A DNA stretch of 64,000 nt. It comes from Saccharospirillum alexandrii_A (GTDB taxonomy: Bacteria; Pseudomonadota; Gammaproteobacteria; Pseudomonadales; Natronospirillaceae). This document shows, one piece after another, positions 25,639-35,276 of the stretch. The notes under the pieces are model-generated. The model was not told the origin of the DNA. It searched no databases and saw nothing but the letters and a program-made list of their open reading frames with translations. The stretch is from assembly GCF_043641555.1 (NCBI RefSeq), contig NZ_JBHZRJ010000002.1, forward strand, positions 868,001-932,000, written 5' to 3'. The first letter of the stretch is position 1. Every line of letters starts with the position of its first letter. Position numbers and translations under genes: made by a program.

Positions 25639-26991
25639 TTAATCGTCGCTATTGTCGTGTCGGGAAGGGTCTGTTGGTTTGGATGATTGCCAGTCTACCA
25701 CCCAGCCCGGCTCGCCGGAGTCTGCCTGACAGGCAAGGTCCACCGCCAGGTTGGCAACGGCAATGAGCTGATCGCCGGAAAACAACAGCGGCACCCGGTC
25801 GCGCTGCCAGGGCGGCAGCCGGTATTCCTGCAGCAGGCGCTTCAGGTCCCGCCGCGCCGAACGCCCGGCTGGCCATAACGATTCACCCCCCTGGCGCAAT
25901 TGCCAGCGCCAGTCAGCCGGCTCGCCCCGGAGCCGTCCAGGCCCGTCAGCTGCGCGTCGCACTCGCAGCCAGCCAATGCCCGGCCAGTGCTGCCAATCTT
26001 CACTGACCGCGCAGGGCGAGTCACAGGGCTCTACTTGGTTGGGAACCCAATACAGAGCGGTTCGAAAACGCCGGACTGACCCGTCACCCAGAGCGACTTC
26101 AGGCTGGGCATCCACCCGGGCATTAACCACTTCGCGGACGATGCGTTGCAGTGCTGTTTCACTGGGCGATCTTACATTCTGCCGGTACAGCCAGCGGTGA
26201 ATCAGCGCCTGCACCTGCTCTGACGACCAGTCGTCCAGCTGCACGGCTTTAAGGGCGCCGTCATGTGCCAGCCGATGCTCCAGTTCGAGGTCGAGCTGGC
26301 GTTGCTGTTCACGGGCAGCCTGATCGAGGTGTCCGAGTGACCGTGACAGCGTCTGTCGGTACTGGTGCCAGCGCGTGGCAATGAGCGGTAATACCTGCTG
26401 ACGCAGAAAATTGCGATCAAAACGCACATCGCTGTTGCTGTCGTCGGTTATCCAGTGCAGGCCCAGCTGCCGGGCCCGGTTCTCGATGCTTTCCCGAGAG
26501 GTCGTCAGCAGGGGGCGCAACATCAGCCTCTGTTGCCGACTCGTTTGATCCGACATGGCCGACAGACCGGTCAGACCACTGCCCCGCAACAGTCGCAACA
26601 TAAAGGTTTCAAGCTGATCATCCAGGTGATGCCCGAGCCAGAGGCTATGGCCCGGGGGCACCCGACTCAGGAATACGCGGTAGCGTGCTTGCCGTGCTGC
26701 CGCTTCAAGCCCCTCGCCCTGGGCCGAGACCGCCACCGAATGCGATTCGAAGCCACAACCAAGGGCTTTGCAGTACTGTGCACAATGCGCTTGCCAGTTG
26801 TTAGCCTGGGGGCTGAGGCCGTGATTGATGTGAAGGGCGATAACGTCGCCGGGTGGCAGCCGACTGCAGAGTTCATGCAAGACCAGCTGCGAGTCGACAC
26901 CACCACTGTAACCAACGAAGACCGGTCGCTCAGAATAGTCGGCCAACCAGGCATCGAACCGCTCACCGGCGGTGTAACCGCTCCCGGTCAT
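25639..26991 (-). CDS. tilS: tRNA(Ile)-lysidine synthetase
   Basis: This 450-aa ATP pyrophosphatase puts lysidine on C34 of tRNA-Ile(CAU), changing AUG reading to AUA. The PP-loop SGGVDS is at residues 29-34, and LGHHLDDQLETFMLRLLRGSG is the second family motif. The C-terminal half has the TilS substrate-binding and TilS-C domains. The ATG overlaps the stop of the GNAT gene by four bases (ATGA), so it is coupled to it. A longer N-terminus inside that gene is unlikely. Confidence 0.95.
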   Translation of the reverse strand: MTGSGYTAGERFDAWLADYSERPVFVGYSGGVDSQLVLHELCSRLPPGDVIALHINHGLSPQANNWQAHCAQYCKALGCGFESHSVAVSAQGEGLEAAARQARYRVFLSRVPPGHSLWLGHHLDDQLETFMLRLLRGSGLTGLSAMSDQTSRQQRLMLRPLLTTSRESIENRARQLGLHWITDDSNSDVRFDRNFLRQQVLPLIATRWHQYRQTLSRSLGHLDQAAREQQRQLDLELEHRLAHDGALKAVQLDDWSSEQVQALIHRWLYRQNVRSPSETALQRIVREVVNARVDAQPEVALGDGSVRRFRTALYWVPNQVEPCDSPCAVSEDWQHWPGIGWLRVRRAADGPGRLRGEPADWRWQLRQGGESLWPAGRSARRDLKRLLQEYRLPPWQRDRVPLLFSGDQLIAVANLAVDLACQADSGEPGWVVDWQSSKPTDPSRHDNSDD

Positions 26992-27470
26992 GCCGTGTCC
27001 GTGTCGGCCAGGCCCCAGCGATAGCGTAGCTTCTCGCGGTCTCCGCGACGCCACAGTTCGGTACCGCGAGGCACCGACACCCGCTCAACGAAGCGGGCAC
27101 CAATGCGTTCGCAGGTGCGCACAGAAGCGATGTTGTCGGGGTTGCAGGTTATCCAGAGTTCAGCCATGCCGTGATCGAGTGCTACCGTTCGAATCAGCTC
27201 GCAGGCCTTGGCGGCGTAATGATGGCCTCGGTAGGGGCGATCGATACCGTAACCGATTTGCCCGGCGTAGGTTACCAGGGCGGGTGTGTCGCCCACACGC
27301 AGGTCAATCTGGCCAATCAGGGTGCCATCGTGTAGCACCACGTCGAACAGGTAGGCGGGCGCGCCTTCGAGCGCGCGCGCACCCTCAAGATAGCGGTTGA
27401 GCAATAGCGCAATGTCTTCTGAGACCAGGGGGTCGTAGTGTCGAAACGCAAAGGAATATGCCGCCGTCAT
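26988..27470 (-). CDS. GNAT-family N-acetyltransferase, substrate unknown
   Basis: This 160-aa protein has the GNAT fold. IGYGIDRPYRGHHYAAKACELI contains the acetyl-CoA pyrophosphate-binding Arg/Gln-x-x-Gly-x-Gly/Ala region in a variant form (RPYRGHHYA). CNPDNIASVRTCERIGARFVERV is the typical C-terminal beta-bulge and helix. This resembles the RimJ/RimL-like small-molecule group, but substrate cannot be read. It lies between accA and tilS, and its stop overlaps the tilS start, so it is co-translated with a tRNA-modifying enzyme. Other genomes with this order often lack it. Confidence 0.8.
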   Translation of the reverse strand: MTAAYSFAFRHYDPLVSEDIALLLNRYLEGARALEGAPAYLFDVVLHDGTLIGQIDLRVGDTPALVTYAGQIGYGIDRPYRGHHYAAKACELIRTVALDHGMAELWITCNPDNIASVRTCERIGARFVERVSVPRGTELWRRGDREKLRYRWGLADTDTA

Positions 27471-27621
27471 CTGTTTCTGCCATGCTGGGATCTGTCATCC
27501 GGGCTTTGGCGACCGGAGCCGTTCCGATAATACGAATAGCGGCCGGTAGCAGACCAAAGCTAAAACGGCGTTGCCCGACGCCGCCTTAGACAGCTTAGTT
27601 GCTTTGCAGGCCAGTTTCGAG

Positions 27622-28578
27622 TCAGGCCGATTCGAGCCCGAACGACATCAGGCGCTTGTAACGGTTTTCCAGCAGGTCGTCCAGCGCGACACCGCGCAGC
27701 TTATCTAGCTGGCCAATGAGCGCGTGGCGCAGGTCGGCCGCCATGGCTTCGGGGTTGCGGTGCGCGCCGCCCAGAGGTTCTTTGATAACGGTATCCACCA
27801 GGCCCAGTTCACGCAACTTTGGCGCTGTAATGCCCATGGCTTCGGCTGCATCGGAGGCCCGCTCCGCCGTCTTCCACAAAATAGAGGCACAGCCTTCCGG
27901 GGAAATAACCGAATAGGTGCTGTATTGCAGCATATTCAGGTGATCGCAAACCCCGATCGCCAGCGCCCCGCCAGAGCCGCCCTCTCCAACAACCGTTGAA
28001 ATGATCGGCGTTTTCAGGGACGACAGTTTTAACAGATTGTAGGCAATTGCCTCACTCTGACCGCGCTCTTCAGCACCAATACCGGGGTAGGCACCCGGGG
28101 TATCGATAAAGGTCAGGACCGGCATTTTGAAACGCTCCGCCATTTGCATCAGGCGCAGTGCCTTGCGATAGCCTTCTGGCTTGGGCATGCCAAAATTGCG
28201 GCGTACCTTTTCTTTCACATCCCGGCCCTTCTGGTGCCCAACCACCAGCACCGGCTCTTCATTCAACCGGGCAACGCCGGATACGATGGCAGCATCGTCA
28301 CCGTAATGGCGGTCGCCATGGAGCTCATCCCAGTCGGTAAAGACGTGATTGATGTAATCGAGCGTGTAAGGGCGCTTGGGATGACGCGCCAGCTGGGAAA
28401 CCTGCCAGGAGGTGAGGTTGGAAAAGATCTGCTCGGTCAGCTTGATCGACTGGGCGTTCAGCTTTTCGATTTCGCCTGAAATGTTGAGATCATTGCGGTT
28501 GCCAACCAGTCGCAATTCTTCAATTTTGGCAATCAGGTCTGCAATGGGTTGTTCAAATTCCAAGTAATCTGGATTCAT
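27622..28578 (-). CDS. accA: Acetyl-CoA carboxylase, carboxyltransferase alpha subunit
   Basis: This 318-aa subunit works with AccD to move carboxyl from biotin-AccB to acetyl-CoA, giving malonyl-CoA for fatty acid synthesis. Marks are LDYINHVFTDWDELHGDR, FIDTPGAYPGIGAEERGQSEAIA and the GEGGSGGALAIG oxyanion region. The length is the same as in E. coli (319). It is downstream of dnaE, separated by a 568-bp gap that holds a repeat element. Confidence 0.98.
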   Translation of the reverse strand: MNPDYLEFEQPIADLIAKIEELRLVGNRNDLNISGEIEKLNAQSIKLTEQIFSNLTSWQVSQLARHPKRPYTLDYINHVFTDWDELHGDRHYGDDAAIVSGVARLNEEPVLVVGHQKGRDVKEKVRRNFGMPKPEGYRKALRLMQMAERFKMPVLTFIDTPGAYPGIGAEERGQSEAIAYNLLKLSSLKTPIISTVVGEGGSGGALAIGVCDHLNMLQYSTYSVISPEGCASILWKTAERASDAAEAMGITAPKLRELGLVDTVIKEPLGGAHRNPEAMAADLRHALIGQLDKLRGVALDDLLENRYKRLMSFGLESA

Positions 28579-28865
28579 GCCGTTTCCCTAGTGTGCCGTC
28601 AATGGTGTATTGCGTATCCGCCAAGCGCCAAGTAAAGCAGGCTGGGCAGCAACGTCAACCGTCTATCAGGGCCGACCTTGCCATTCTGGACCGCCATACA
28701 CCCCAGGCGGTTCAATTCAATGTTGCAATCAGCCTAATGGGCCGACTGCCATTGAGCAAGCGTATCAAACCTTATTGAGCTTTGAACAAACGGAAACAAT
28801 CAGTAAAGTTAGCGCTTACTACAGACTCAAGTTCCGGAGTTATGGATGGCTGCTAGCACTGGTCC
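28579..28865. other. accA upstream region
   Basis: These 287 bp between accA and repeat element A contain no supportable gene. The accA promoter should be here; TTGAAT-16-TATGGC at about 28690-28717 (minus) is a weak candidate. The 28780-28830 part is AT-richer than its surroundings. Confidence 0.35.
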
Positions 28866-29080
28866 GCGCCGGATACCGGGCATGCCCTTGTGGGGGCCGG
28901 CGTCAATCCGTCAATGGCGGTCCGTCTGGTCCGGCACCCCGGTCTCGGGCCCAGGCCACAGGAAATGAATCCCATCCATGGGATTCACCCTTCGGGTTCG
29001 CTGCGCTCGTGCTAAAACGCTCCCGGCGTTTTAGTCTCTGCTGCGGCCTACCCCACAAGGGCATACCCGGCACCCGACGC
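28866..29080. repeat. Intergenic inverted-repeat element, copy A (215 bp)
   Basis: The left end (28866-28895) and right end (29051-29080) are 30-bp inverted repeats matching at 26 positions, with core CATGCCCTTGTGGGG on the left. Inside, 28967-29034 is a 68-bp module made of two palindromes, GAATCCCATC/CATGGGATTC and CTAAAACGC..GCGTTTTAG. It matches copy C at 62 of 68 positions in the opposite orientation. The remaining 70 bp on the left side (28896-28966) is unique in the window. No coding frame belongs to it. Confidence 0.85.
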
Positions 29081-29146
29081 TGGTCTTCTAAGCAAGTTCC
29101 AAAAACGGTGTAAAAAAACGCTTGTCTTAGAATAGATTTGTCAGCT

Positions 29147-32100
29147 TCAGTCCTGATAGCGAAACCGGTAAGCCGAATCATCAAAAGTCTGTCGAATGCG
29201 GTGCAATACCTCGTCTTCCAACGGAATCCGGTGGGCCGGGTTCAGCCGCACCTGGCCCTGGGCCACCCGGGATTCGTAGCTGATCCAGACCGGTGTGCCC
29301 TGCCCATCTTCCAGGTCGCTGCGCACCAGATCGTTCAACCGTTTGAGGAAATCCTGCGTTTGGGCTTCAGTGACCCGGAACTCAATGCCGCGAATCAGTT
29401 CCTGGCGTGCCTGGGCCAGGGTGTAGATGTTTTGTGCGCGGATTCGGGCCCGCTCGGCGTAATCGTCCCAGCCAATCTCGGCTTCGACGAAGATCACCTG
29501 ATCCGGCTCCAGCAACGGTTTGAAACGCTGATAGTCTTCTCCGAACAGCGTCATTTCGATGCGTCCGGTCCGGTCGTCCAGCGAGACAATGGCCATGGTA
29601 TCGCCGCGCTGGGTCTGGCGGGTGCGAACACCGAGCACCAGGCCAGCCAGGGTTTTGGTCTGCTTGCGCAAGCGACGCAGCTCTTCCGGCGGCATATCGA
29701 GCTCGCCAAGGCGCATTGAGGCGATTTTGTTGACTTCCGATTCGTATTCGTCGATCGGGTGGCCGGTCAGGTACAGGCCCAGCGTTTCTTTCTCGCCCAT
29801 CAGACGCTCTTTCAACGAATGCTGCATCACCTGCTCATAGGGCGCATAGGGCGCTTTCTGGCTTTCCACCTGCAAGTCGTTGAACAAATCGATCATGCCA
29901 GCGGCCTGATTGCTGGCCGACTGCTCAGCCGTGCGTACCGCATCTTCCATGGCAGCCAGCAGCATGGCCCGGTGCGGGGCCAGCCGGTCCAGTGCGCCGG
30001 CCTTGATCAGCGCTTCGATGCACCGCTTGTTTACCTTGCGACTGTCGACGCGCTCGCAGAAGTCGAACAGGTCGGTAAAGGGCCCGCCGTTTGACCGGGC
30101 GGCGACGATCGCCTCTACCGGGCCTTCGCCGACCCCCTTGATCGCCCCCAGCCCGTAAATGATCTGATCGTTTTCATTCACCGTGAACATGTAATCACCG
30201 GCGTTCACATCTGGCGGCAGCACATCGATGCCCAGTTGCCGGCAGTCTTCGATGAAGATAACTACCTTATCGGTGTTATCCAGTTCCGACGACATGGTCG
30301 CGGCCATAAAAGCGGCCGGGTAATGCGCCTTGAGCCAGAGCGTCTGATAAGACACCAATGCATAGGCAGCCGAGTGCGATTTGTTGAAGCCGTAACCCGC
30401 GAACTTTTCCACCAGATCAAAAATCTTGGTCGCCAGTTCCGCATCGACCCCCTTGGACGCTGCACCGGCGGCGAAGACTTCACGCTGCTTGGCCATCTCC
30501 TCGGGCTTTTTCTTGCCCATCGCCCGGCGCAGCAAGTCGGCGCCGCCGAGTGTATAACCTGCCAGTTCCTGGGCGATCTGCATCACCTGCTCCTGATACA
30601 GGATGATGCCGTAGGTTGGCGCCAGAATCGGCTTCAGCCATTCGTGCTGATACTGCGGATCCGGGTAGGCCATTTCTTCGCGTTCGTGTTTCCGGTTGAT
30701 GAAGTTATCCACCATGCCCGATTGCAGCGGGCCCGGCCGGAACAGGGCCACCAGGGCGATCATGTCTTCCAGACAGTCGGGCTTCAGCCGTTTAATCAGG
30801 TCTTTCATACCGCGCGATTCAAGCTGGAACACCGCCGTGGTGTGGGCTTTCTGCAACAACTGAAACGAGGGTTCGTCATCGAGCGGAATATGCGCGATGT
30901 CGATGGCGGGCTGACCCTTGGCGGCCAGCCTGGGGTTAATGATTTTCAGCGCCCAGTCGATGATCGTCAGGGTGCGCAGCCCGAGAAAGTCGAACTTGAC
31001 CAGGCCAGCGGATTCCACGTCGTTTTTATCGTACTGGGTAACCAGGCCGGTTCCGTCTTCTTCGCACAACAAAGGCGAGAAATCAGTCAGCTTGGTTGGC
31101 GCGATCACCACGCCCCCGGCGTGCTTGCCGGTCTGGCGGGTTATGCCCTCGAGCTTGAGCGCCATCTCCCAGATTTCCATGCCTTCTTCGTCATCAGCCA
31201 GAAACTCCTTGAGCTCGGCGACATCGTCTATGGCCTTGGTCAGCGTCATACCCGGGTCAGCGGGAATCAGCTTGGATATTCGGTCAGCCAGACCATAGGC
31301 CTTGCCCTGCACACGGGCAACGTCGCGCACCACGGCCTTGGCAGCCAGGGTACCGAAAGTAACGATCTGGGACACCGCCTGGCGGCCATACTGATCGGCC
31401 ACATACTGAATAACGCGGTCGCGCTTCTCCATGCAGAAGTCGACGTCGAAGTCGGGCATCGACACCCGCTCCGGGTTCAGGAAGCGTTCGAACAGCAGAT
31501 CGTATTCCAGCGGGTCCAGGTCGGTAATATCGAGCGAATAGGCGACCAATGAACCGGCACCCGAACCCCGGCCCGGCCCAACCGGAATATCGTGCTCTTT
31601 GGCCCAGCGAATAAAGTCCATCACGATCAGGAAGTAGCCGGGAAAGCCCATCTGAATGATGATATTCAGTTCGAATTCGAGTCGGGTGACGTAGTCGGCG
31701 TGCTTGCTGGCGTACTCAGGATCGTCCTTCTTCAGGCTGACTGCCAGACGCCGCTCCAGGCCTTCAAAGCTCAGCTGGCGGAAGTACTCATCCATCGTCA
31801 TGCCATCGGGGATGGGATAGTCCGGCAGGAAGTACTCGCCCAGTTTTACCGTTGTAGAACAGCGCTCGGCAATCAGCAGGCTGTTATCGATGGCTTCAGG
31901 CAGATCGGAGAAAAGCTCCGCCATCTCGTCAGCACTTTTCAGGTATTGCTGGTCGGAGTAACGGCGGGCACGCTTGGGGTCGTCGACCGTCACACCGTCG
32001 TTGATGCAGACCCGGGCTTCATGGGCGTCGAAGTCATCCTGAGTCAGAAACATGACGTCGTTGGTGGCCACCACGGCAATGTCGAGCTCGCGCGCCAGCA

Positions 32101-32656
32101 ACAGACTGCCCTGCACGATGACTTCGTCCTGGTCACGCCCGGTGCGTTGCAGCTCCAGGTAATAGCGATCGCCAAAGATCGCCTGCCAGTGCCGGGCCAG
32201 TTCTCCCGCAACATCCGCCTTGCCACGGCTCAGCGCCTCACCGACGTCACCAAAGCGACCACCGCTGAGCAGGATCAGCCCCTCGTTTTTCGTCTTAATC
32301 CACTCCGCTTTAATCACAGCGCGGTCATGTACCTGGTGCGTCTGATACGCCTCAGAAATCAGCTCGGTCAGGTTGCGGTAACCCTGGGCGTTTTGTGACA
32401 GCACCGTCATCCGGAACGGCGCTGTCGCATCTGCCGGGTTCTCCACCCAAAGATCAGCCCCCAGCAAGGGCTTGATGCCCGCGCCCAGTGCCGCATTGTA
32501 AAACTTGATCAGCCCGAAAAAGTTGGTGATGTCTGTGATCGCGACCGCCGGCATCCCCTGCTTGAGCGCCGCCTGCACCAACGCCTTGGGGCGAATCAGG
32601 CCGTCGACCAGTGAATATTCGGTATGAACTCTGAGATGTACAAATTGAGCGGACAC
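29147..32656 (-). CDS. dnaE: DNA polymerase III, alpha subunit
   Basis: This 1169-aa replicative polymerase subunit has a PHP domain (1-270, FVHLRVHTEYSLVDG). The C-family catalytic core carries PDFDVDF at 401-407 with Asp402 and Asp404, and KFDFLGL with the third aspartate. GPGRGSGAGSLVAY is the nucleotide-binding loop. A tandem helix-hairpin-helix, an OB-fold and a tau-binding tail follow. The start is GTG with AAGGAG 10 nt upstream. It lies between rnhB and accA as in Pseudomonas. Confidence 0.99.
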   Translation of the reverse strand: MSAQFVHLRVHTEYSLVDGLIRPKALVQAALKQGMPAVAITDITNFFGLIKFYNAALGAGIKPLLGADLWVENPADATAPFRMTVLSQNAQGYRNLTELISEAYQTHQVHDRAVIKAEWIKTKNEGLILLSGGRFGDVGEALSRGKADVAGELARHWQAIFGDRYYLELQRTGRDQDEVIVQGSLLLARELDIAVVATNDVMFLTQDDFDAHEARVCINDGVTVDDPKRARRYSDQQYLKSADEMAELFSDLPEAIDNSLLIAERCSTTVKLGEYFLPDYPIPDGMTMDEYFRQLSFEGLERRLAVSLKKDDPEYASKHADYVTRLEFELNIIIQMGFPGYFLIVMDFIRWAKEHDIPVGPGRGSGAGSLVAYSLDITDLDPLEYDLLFERFLNPERVSMPDFDVDFCMEKRDRVIQYVADQYGRQAVSQIVTFGTLAAKAVVRDVARVQGKAYGLADRISKLIPADPGMTLTKAIDDVAELKEFLADDEEGMEIWEMALKLEGITRQTGKHAGGVVIAPTKLTDFSPLLCEEDGTGLVTQYDKNDVESAGLVKFDFLGLRTLTIIDWALKIINPRLAAKGQPAIDIAHIPLDDEPSFQLLQKAHTTAVFQLESRGMKDLIKRLKPDCLEDMIALVALFRPGPLQSGMVDNFINRKHEREEMAYPDPQYQHEWLKPILAPTYGIILYQEQVMQIAQELAGYTLGGADLLRRAMGKKKPEEMAKQREVFAAGAASKGVDAELATKIFDLVEKFAGYGFNKSHSAAYALVSYQTLWLKAHYPAAFMAATMSSELDNTDKVVIFIEDCRQLGIDVLPPDVNAGDYMFTVNENDQIIYGLGAIKGVGEGPVEAIVAARSNGGPFTDLFDFCERVDSRKVNKRCIEALIKAGALDRLAPHRAMLLAAMEDAVRTAEQSASNQAAGMIDLFNDLQVESQKAPYAPYEQVMQHSLKERLMGEKETLGLYLTGHPIDEYESEVNKIASMRLGELDMPPEELRRLRKQTKTLAGLVLGVRTRQTQRGDTMAIVSLDDRTGRIEMTLFGEDYQRFKPLLEPDQVIFVEAEIGWDDYAERARIRAQNIYTLAQARQELIRGIEFRVTEAQTQDFLKRLNDLVRSDLEDGQGTPVWISYESRVAQGQVRLNPAHRIPLEDEVLHRIRQTFDDSAYRFRYQD

Positions 32657-32746
32657 GCTGGGCTTTCTCCTTCTTGACCGGCGACCATGGTACTACTTGA
32701 AGCGGCCGGTTGGCAGGTACTGATGAGGGGAATTGTGTATTCAGGT

Positions 32747-33355
32747 TTAACGGTTTGTGGTGAGTATGGCCTTAACTGGCGCATAGCTACGCCGGTGCTC
32801 GGCTATGACGCCGTGGGCCTTCAAAGCCGCCAAATGAACCGGCGTCGGGTAGCCTTTATGGCGGGCGAAGCCATACTCTGGGTAGCGCTGGTCGAGCTCG
32901 ACCATTTCGGCATCCCGCTGGACTTTGGCGAGAATGGACGCCGCGCCGATGGCAGGGATCAGGCTATCGCCTTTCACAATGGCTTCCGCCGGGCAAGGCA
33001 GGCCTATGGGCAGTTTGTTGCCATCGATCTGGCAAAACCCGGGAGCCACCAATAGACCCTCAACGGCCCTCCGCATGGCCAGCAGACTGGCCTGTAGAAT
33101 ATTCAGTTCGTCAATTTCCGCGACACTGGCACGGGCGATACACCAGCTCAGTGCGCGGGCTTTGATTTCTTCACTGAGCTGTTCGCGGCGTTTTGCGGTG
33201 AGCGCTTTGGAGTCGGTGAGGCCTGCGATGGGTTGTTTCGGGTCCAGTATGACGGCGGCGGCCACAACATCGCCCGCCAGCGGCCCGCGACCGACTTCAT
33301 CGACGCCCGCCACAAGGTCGGCAGCACTCTGAAAGACCAGACCTTGCTGGGTCAT
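32747..33355 (-). CDS. rnhB: Ribonuclease HII
   Basis: This 202-aa metal-dependent RNase removes RNA and single ribonucleotides from RNA-DNA hybrids. The N-terminal VAGVDEVGRGPLAGDVVAAA carries the catalytic Asp-Glu. LPIGLPCPAEAIVKGDSLIPAIGAASILAKV-type segment contains GDSLIPAIGAASILAKV with the third acidic residue. Its ATG overlaps the lpxB stop by 4 bases (ATGA), closing the lpxD-fabZ-lpxA-lpxB-rnhB unit. dnaE follows 90 bp later. Confidence 0.97.
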   Translation of the reverse strand: MTQQGLVFQSAADLVAGVDEVGRGPLAGDVVAAAVILDPKQPIAGLTDSKALTAKRREQLSEEIKARALSWCIARASVAEIDELNILQASLLAMRRAVEGLLVAPGFCQIDGNKLPIGLPCPAEAIVKGDSLIPAIGAASILAKVQRDAEMVELDQRYPEYGFARHKGYPTPVHLAALKAHGVIAEHRRSYAPVKAILTTNR

Positions 33356-34506
33356 TGGGGTGAGAACCCGGCAACGCTCAGCACCGCTTCGGCGGCCTGC
33401 TCATCGGCGCCTCGCGCCAATTGACGGTGCAGGAACCGGGAGCGCTGTTCAAACTGATCGCGGTAATCGGTGTCGGTGAGAATGTTAACAAGATCGGTCG
33501 CCAGGCGTTCAGGCGTCGCTTCATCCTGCAGTCGCTCAGGCACCCAGTCGCTCTGGGTCAATACGTTGGGCAATGAGACCCAGCGTGTGGTTGCCATGGC
33601 GCGCATGATCCGGAACGTAAGCGCCGTTAACCGGTAGGAAACCACCATGGGGCGCTTCAACAGCATGGCTTCCAGTGCCGCCGTACCGGAGGCCAGCAAG
33701 ACGCCGTCGCTGGCAATCATGACATCGGTCGACTGACCCGCATAGAGCTGGATGTGCAGCCCATTGCCGTGCTGACGCACGGCTGCTTCAATCTGCTCAC
33801 GGCGAAACTCATTGGCCGCGGGTATGAGCACCGTGAGCGGTCCCAGCGTTTTCTGGGCCAGAGTAGCCGCTTGCAGAAACAGCGGCGCCAAGCGCCCAAC
33901 CTCACTGCCCCGGCTGCCCGGCAAAACCGCCAGGCACAGCCCCAGCTCCGGTACACCCAGACGTTGCCTCGCTGCCAACCGGTCCGGTTCCATCGGCAAC
34001 TGGTCAGCCAGGGTATGGCCAACAAAGGTAACCGGTACCTGATGCTCGCGGTAAAAATCGGCTTCAAAGGGCAACAAGGTCAGCATGTGATCAACACTGC
34101 GGCGGATTTTCTTGATGCGGCCCTGCCGCCAGGCCCACACTGAGGGCGAGACGTAATGCACGGCCTTGATGCCGGCATCGCGCAACTGGCGCTCCAGGCC
34201 CAGGTTAAAATCGGGGGCATCGATGCCGACGAAAACATCCGGCTGCCAGTGAATGCACCAGTCCCGGTAAGCCGCTCGAATGCGGAACAATTCGCGCAGC
34301 CGCCCTACGACTTCTGTCAGCCCCATCACCGACAGCCGTTCCATCGAAACGCGGCTGTCCAGCCCTTCGGCAATCATGCGTTCACCGCCGATACCCCCAA
34401 ATTCAATATTGGGGTGGCGTGCGCGTAACGCGCGCATCAGACCGGCACCGAGAATGTCGCCGCTGGCTTCACCGGCCAGCACGGCCACGCGCAAGGGTCG
34501 GGACAT
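33352..34506 (-). CDS. lpxB: Lipid-A-disaccharide synthase
   Basis: This 384-aa GT-B glycosyltransferase joins UDP-diacylglucosamine and lipid X at the inner membrane. It shows VAVLAGEASGDILGAGLMRAL at the start, GGIGGERMIAEG, and VGIDAPDFNLGLE. The VHYVSPSVWAWRQGR and LLPFEADFY motifs are typical. It overlaps lpxA by one base and rnhB by four. Confidence 0.97.
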   Translation of the reverse strand: MSRPLRVAVLAGEASGDILGAGLMRALRARHPNIEFGGIGGERMIAEGLDSRVSMERLSVMGLTEVVGRLRELFRIRAAYRDWCIHWQPDVFVGIDAPDFNLGLERQLRDAGIKAVHYVSPSVWAWRQGRIKKIRRSVDHMLTLLPFEADFYREHQVPVTFVGHTLADQLPMEPDRLAARQRLGVPELGLCLAVLPGSRGSEVGRLAPLFLQAATLAQKTLGPLTVLIPAANEFRREQIEAAVRQHGNGLHIQLYAGQSTDVMIASDGVLLASGTAALEAMLLKRPMVVSYRLTALTFRIMRAMATTRWVSLPNVLTQSDWVPERLQDEATPERLATDLVNILTDTDYRDQFEQRSRFLHRQLARGADEQAAEAVLSVAGFSPQ

Positions 34507-35276
34507 CAGCGCACAATACCCCGGCTAGCGGTTTCAATGCTGCGCACAAACAAGGCCACTTCCGGAAACTGCTCGGCAATCGGAGCCAGCTCAGCCAGAG
34601 CAGCCTTGGTGGTCTTGCTCTGGCGATAAACCGTTTTGTAAGCATTACGCAGCGCTTTGATCGACTCCGCAGAAAAGCCACGCCGGCGCAGGCCTTCGGT
34701 GTTCATTCCATGGGGCGCAGCCGGATAACCTTGCACTGTCACAAAAGCGGGAACGTCTTTCAGAACCGTGGAACCAGCGCCAATAAACGTATGTTCACCG
34801 ATAGAGACAAACTGATGAACACCGGAGTGTCCACCGACAATCGCGTAATCACCGACCTTCACGTGACCCGCCAATCCTGCAGAGTTGGCGAGAATCACAT
34901 GATCTCCGACAATCACGTCATGAGCGACATGAGTATAAGCCATCAACAGGCAATGGTTGCCTACCCGGGTCTCTCCCTTATCCTGAATGGTGCCGCGATG
35001 CAGAGTGGCACCTTCACGAATGGTGTTGTGATCACCGATGATCAGCCGCGTAGGCTCACCCTTGTATTTAAGGTCCTGACACGCTTCACCAACGCTGGCA
35101 AACTGGTAAATCTTATTGTGCCGTCCAATGGTTGTTGGTCCGTTGATGACCACATGCGGACCGATCCAGCAGCCTTCGCCAATTTCAACATCCGGACCGA
35201 TAACGGTGAATGGACCAATAATGGCCCCATCGGCAATACGTGCGGTTTGATCGACCAGTGCAGTAGGGTGAATCAC
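34506..35276 (-). CDS. lpxA: UDP-N-acetylglucosamine acyltransferase
   Basis: This 256-aa trimeric left-handed beta-helix enzyme does the first acylation of lipid A. Hexapeptide repeats run from residue 1 to about 190. The catalytic base is the second histidine of THVAHD (His119, E. coli His125), and the C-terminus is helical. Overlaps with fabZ (4 bases) and lpxB (1 base) show tight coupling. Confidence 0.97.
   Translation of the reverse strand: MIHPTALVDQTARIADGAIIGPFTVIGPDVEIGEGCWIGPHVVINGPTTIGRHNKIYQFASVGEACQDLKYKGEPTRLIIGDHNTIREGATLHRGTIQDKGETRVGNHCLLMAYTHVAHDVIVGDHVILANSAGLAGHVKVGDYAIVGGHSGVHQFVSIGEHTFIGAGSTVLKDVPAFVTVQGYPAAPHGMNTEGLRRRGFSAESIKALRNAYKTVYRQSKTTKAALAELAPIAEQFPEVALFVRSIETASRGIVR

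Noticed and set aside
29080..29110. Sigma-E-like GGAACTT with downstream TCGGG on the minus strand
   Set aside because: The -10 does not fit and it would read only into the repeat element.
28610..29113. 167-codon plus-strand frame across repeat element A
   Set aside because: It runs through the inverted repeat and palindromes, lacks a ribosome site and resembles no protein. A minus-strand frame at 28903-29184 fails for the same reasons.
30236..31552. 438-codon frame antisense to dnaE
   Set aside because: It mirrors the GC-rich codon pattern of dnaE and has no family features.
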